From Clostridia bacterium (lineage in GTDB: Bacteria; Bacillota; Clostridia; Oscillospirales; Acutalibacteraceae), in NCBI GenBank assembly GCA_017501865.1, contig JAFVWD010000270.1:1-5598 (forward strand): a stretch of 5,598 nucleotides of DNA, given 5' to 3'. Shown here one piece after another: positions 4,978 through 5,598 of this stretch. The position numbers and the translations under genes are program-made. The notes under the pieces are model-generated. The model made no database searches. It had not been told where the DNA came from and saw only the letters and a list, made by a program, of their open reading frames with translations. The first letter of the stretch is position 1. Every line of letters starts with the position of its first letter.

Positions 4978-5598
4978 TCTTACAAGACGAGTTGTTCTGG
5001 TTACAGGTGGGGCTAAAGGTATTGGTGCAGATATCTGTCGGAAATTAGCCTTAAAAGGGTATACTGTTGCTATTAATTATAACACCTCTAAGCTTCAGGC
5101 GGAAGAACTGAAAAAAGATTTGGTTGCTTTAGGTGCAGAAGCGGAAATTTTTAAAGCAGATGTTTCTGACTCGGGTGAAGTTGCAAAAATGTTCAACGCA
5201 ATTGATAACAGGTTTGGAAGCATTTATGCTTTAGTTAATAATTCAGGTGTTTCAGAACAATCTTTGTTTACAGATATAACTGATGGAATGTGGGATAGAA
5301 TGCTTTCTGTTAACCTTACAGGTGCCTTTTACTGTTCGCGTGAAGCAGTAAAAAGAATGTTAACAAGTAAAGAGGGGAAAATTGTAAACGTTGCATCTAT
5401 GTGGGGTGAAGTGGGCGCTTCTATGGAGGTTCATTACTCAGCTTCAAAGGCAGGGGTAATCGGTATGACAAAAGCACTTGCGAAAGAGTTAGGGCTTTCG
5501 GGCATAACAGTCAATGCTGTTTCGCCCGGAGTAATTAAAACTGATATGTTAGCAGGTTTTAATTATGCCGAACTTGAACAACTCTCAGATGAAACACC
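4970..5598 (+). CDS. Short-chain dehydrogenase/reductase, YmfI/FabG-like (3' end missing)
   Basis: The reading frame runs off the window after 209 codons of an expected 240-250. It is a classical NAD(P)-dependent reductase: TGGAKGIG (12-19) binds the dinucleotide, D64-V65 contacts adenine, and NNSG (90-93) replaces the usual NNAG. The catalytic set is N115, S143, Y156 and K160 (YSASK), followed by SPGVIKTDM (185-193). The segment WGEVGASMEVHYSASK (145-160) is very like what I recall of B. subtilis YmfI, which reduces the 5-aminopentanone group on lysine of elongation factor P; the NSG variant fits as well. FabG, the 3-oxoacyl-ACP reductase, is the main alternative, but no fatty-acid genes are nearby. 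The start is TTG at 4970, set by AGGAGG 8 nt upstream, overlapping the lipoprotein stop by 8 nt. The SDR family is certain; the YmfI role is probable at best. Confidence 0.85.
   Translation, partial: MNNLTRRVVLVTGGAKGIGADICRKLALKGYTVAINYNTSKLQAEELKKDLVALGAEAEIFKADVSDSGEVAKMFNAIDNRFGSIYALVNNSGVSEQSLFTDITDGMWDRMLSVNLTGAFYCSREAVKRMLTSKEGKIVNVASMWGEVGASMEVHYSASKAGVIGMTKALAKELGLSGITVNAVSPGVIKTDMLAGFNYAELEQLSDET

Noticed and set aside
1..5598. Search for CRISPR repeats, insertion sequence ends, phage genes, riboswitches or toxin-antitoxin pairs
   Set aside because: No repeated spacer array, transposase, long terminal inverted repeat or known riboswitch core was seen by eye on either strand.

Overview
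The window looks like chromosomal DNA of a low-GC Gram-positive anaerobe, most likely a gut Clostridia. The base composition is AT-rich and the promoters are clear sigma-A type. Shine-Dalgarno sites are strong, one gene starts with TTG, and SecG, NrdR and RlmA are all of the Firmicutes kind. The fucosidase suits a glycan-using gut anaerobe. No sequence seen here fixes the genus.

Left part (1-500, + strand): a weak T-rich hairpin, probably the end of an upstream unit, overlaps an extended -10 promoter. That promoter drives secG, a small subunit of the Sec translocon. The predicted transcript starts at a short leader hairpin. A short hairpin follows secG, then a complete tRNA-Lys(UUU) with encoded CCA, then a strong hairpin terminator at 465-498. 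No separate tRNA promoter is visible, so secG and the tRNA are probably co-transcribed.

Middle left (500-952): a convergent minus-strand gene encodes an unrecognised 84-residue two-helix membrane protein. It ends against the shared terminator and has its own promoter. The intergenic region up to 952 is divergent and holds that promoter, an imperfect palindrome resembling an NrdR box, and a very good promoter for nrdR.

Right part (953-5598, + strand): six tightly packed coding units appear to form one operon read from the nrdR promoter. They are nrdR (ribonucleotide reductase repressor), an RlmA-type 23S rRNA methyltransferase, a cytosolic GH29 alpha-L-fucosidase, a DUF5662-type protein, a lipoprotein, and a short-chain dehydrogenase cut by the window edge. 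The dehydrogenase resembles YmfI, the EF-P 5-aminopentanone reductase. Gaps are 21 nt or less and several genes overlap; no terminator is visible inside.

The oddest feature is at 4090-4125. The DUF5662 frame runs without a stop into the lipoprotein, although the lipoprotein has its own ribosome-binding site, start codon, signal peptide and lipobox. This is either a lost stop codon, a frameshift or sequence error, or a real two-start fusion. I see no CRISPR array, insertion sequence, phage gene or recognisable defence system. Most of the window is ordinary housekeeping DNA; the fusion, the unknown small membrane protein and the mixed operon are what deserve a second look.
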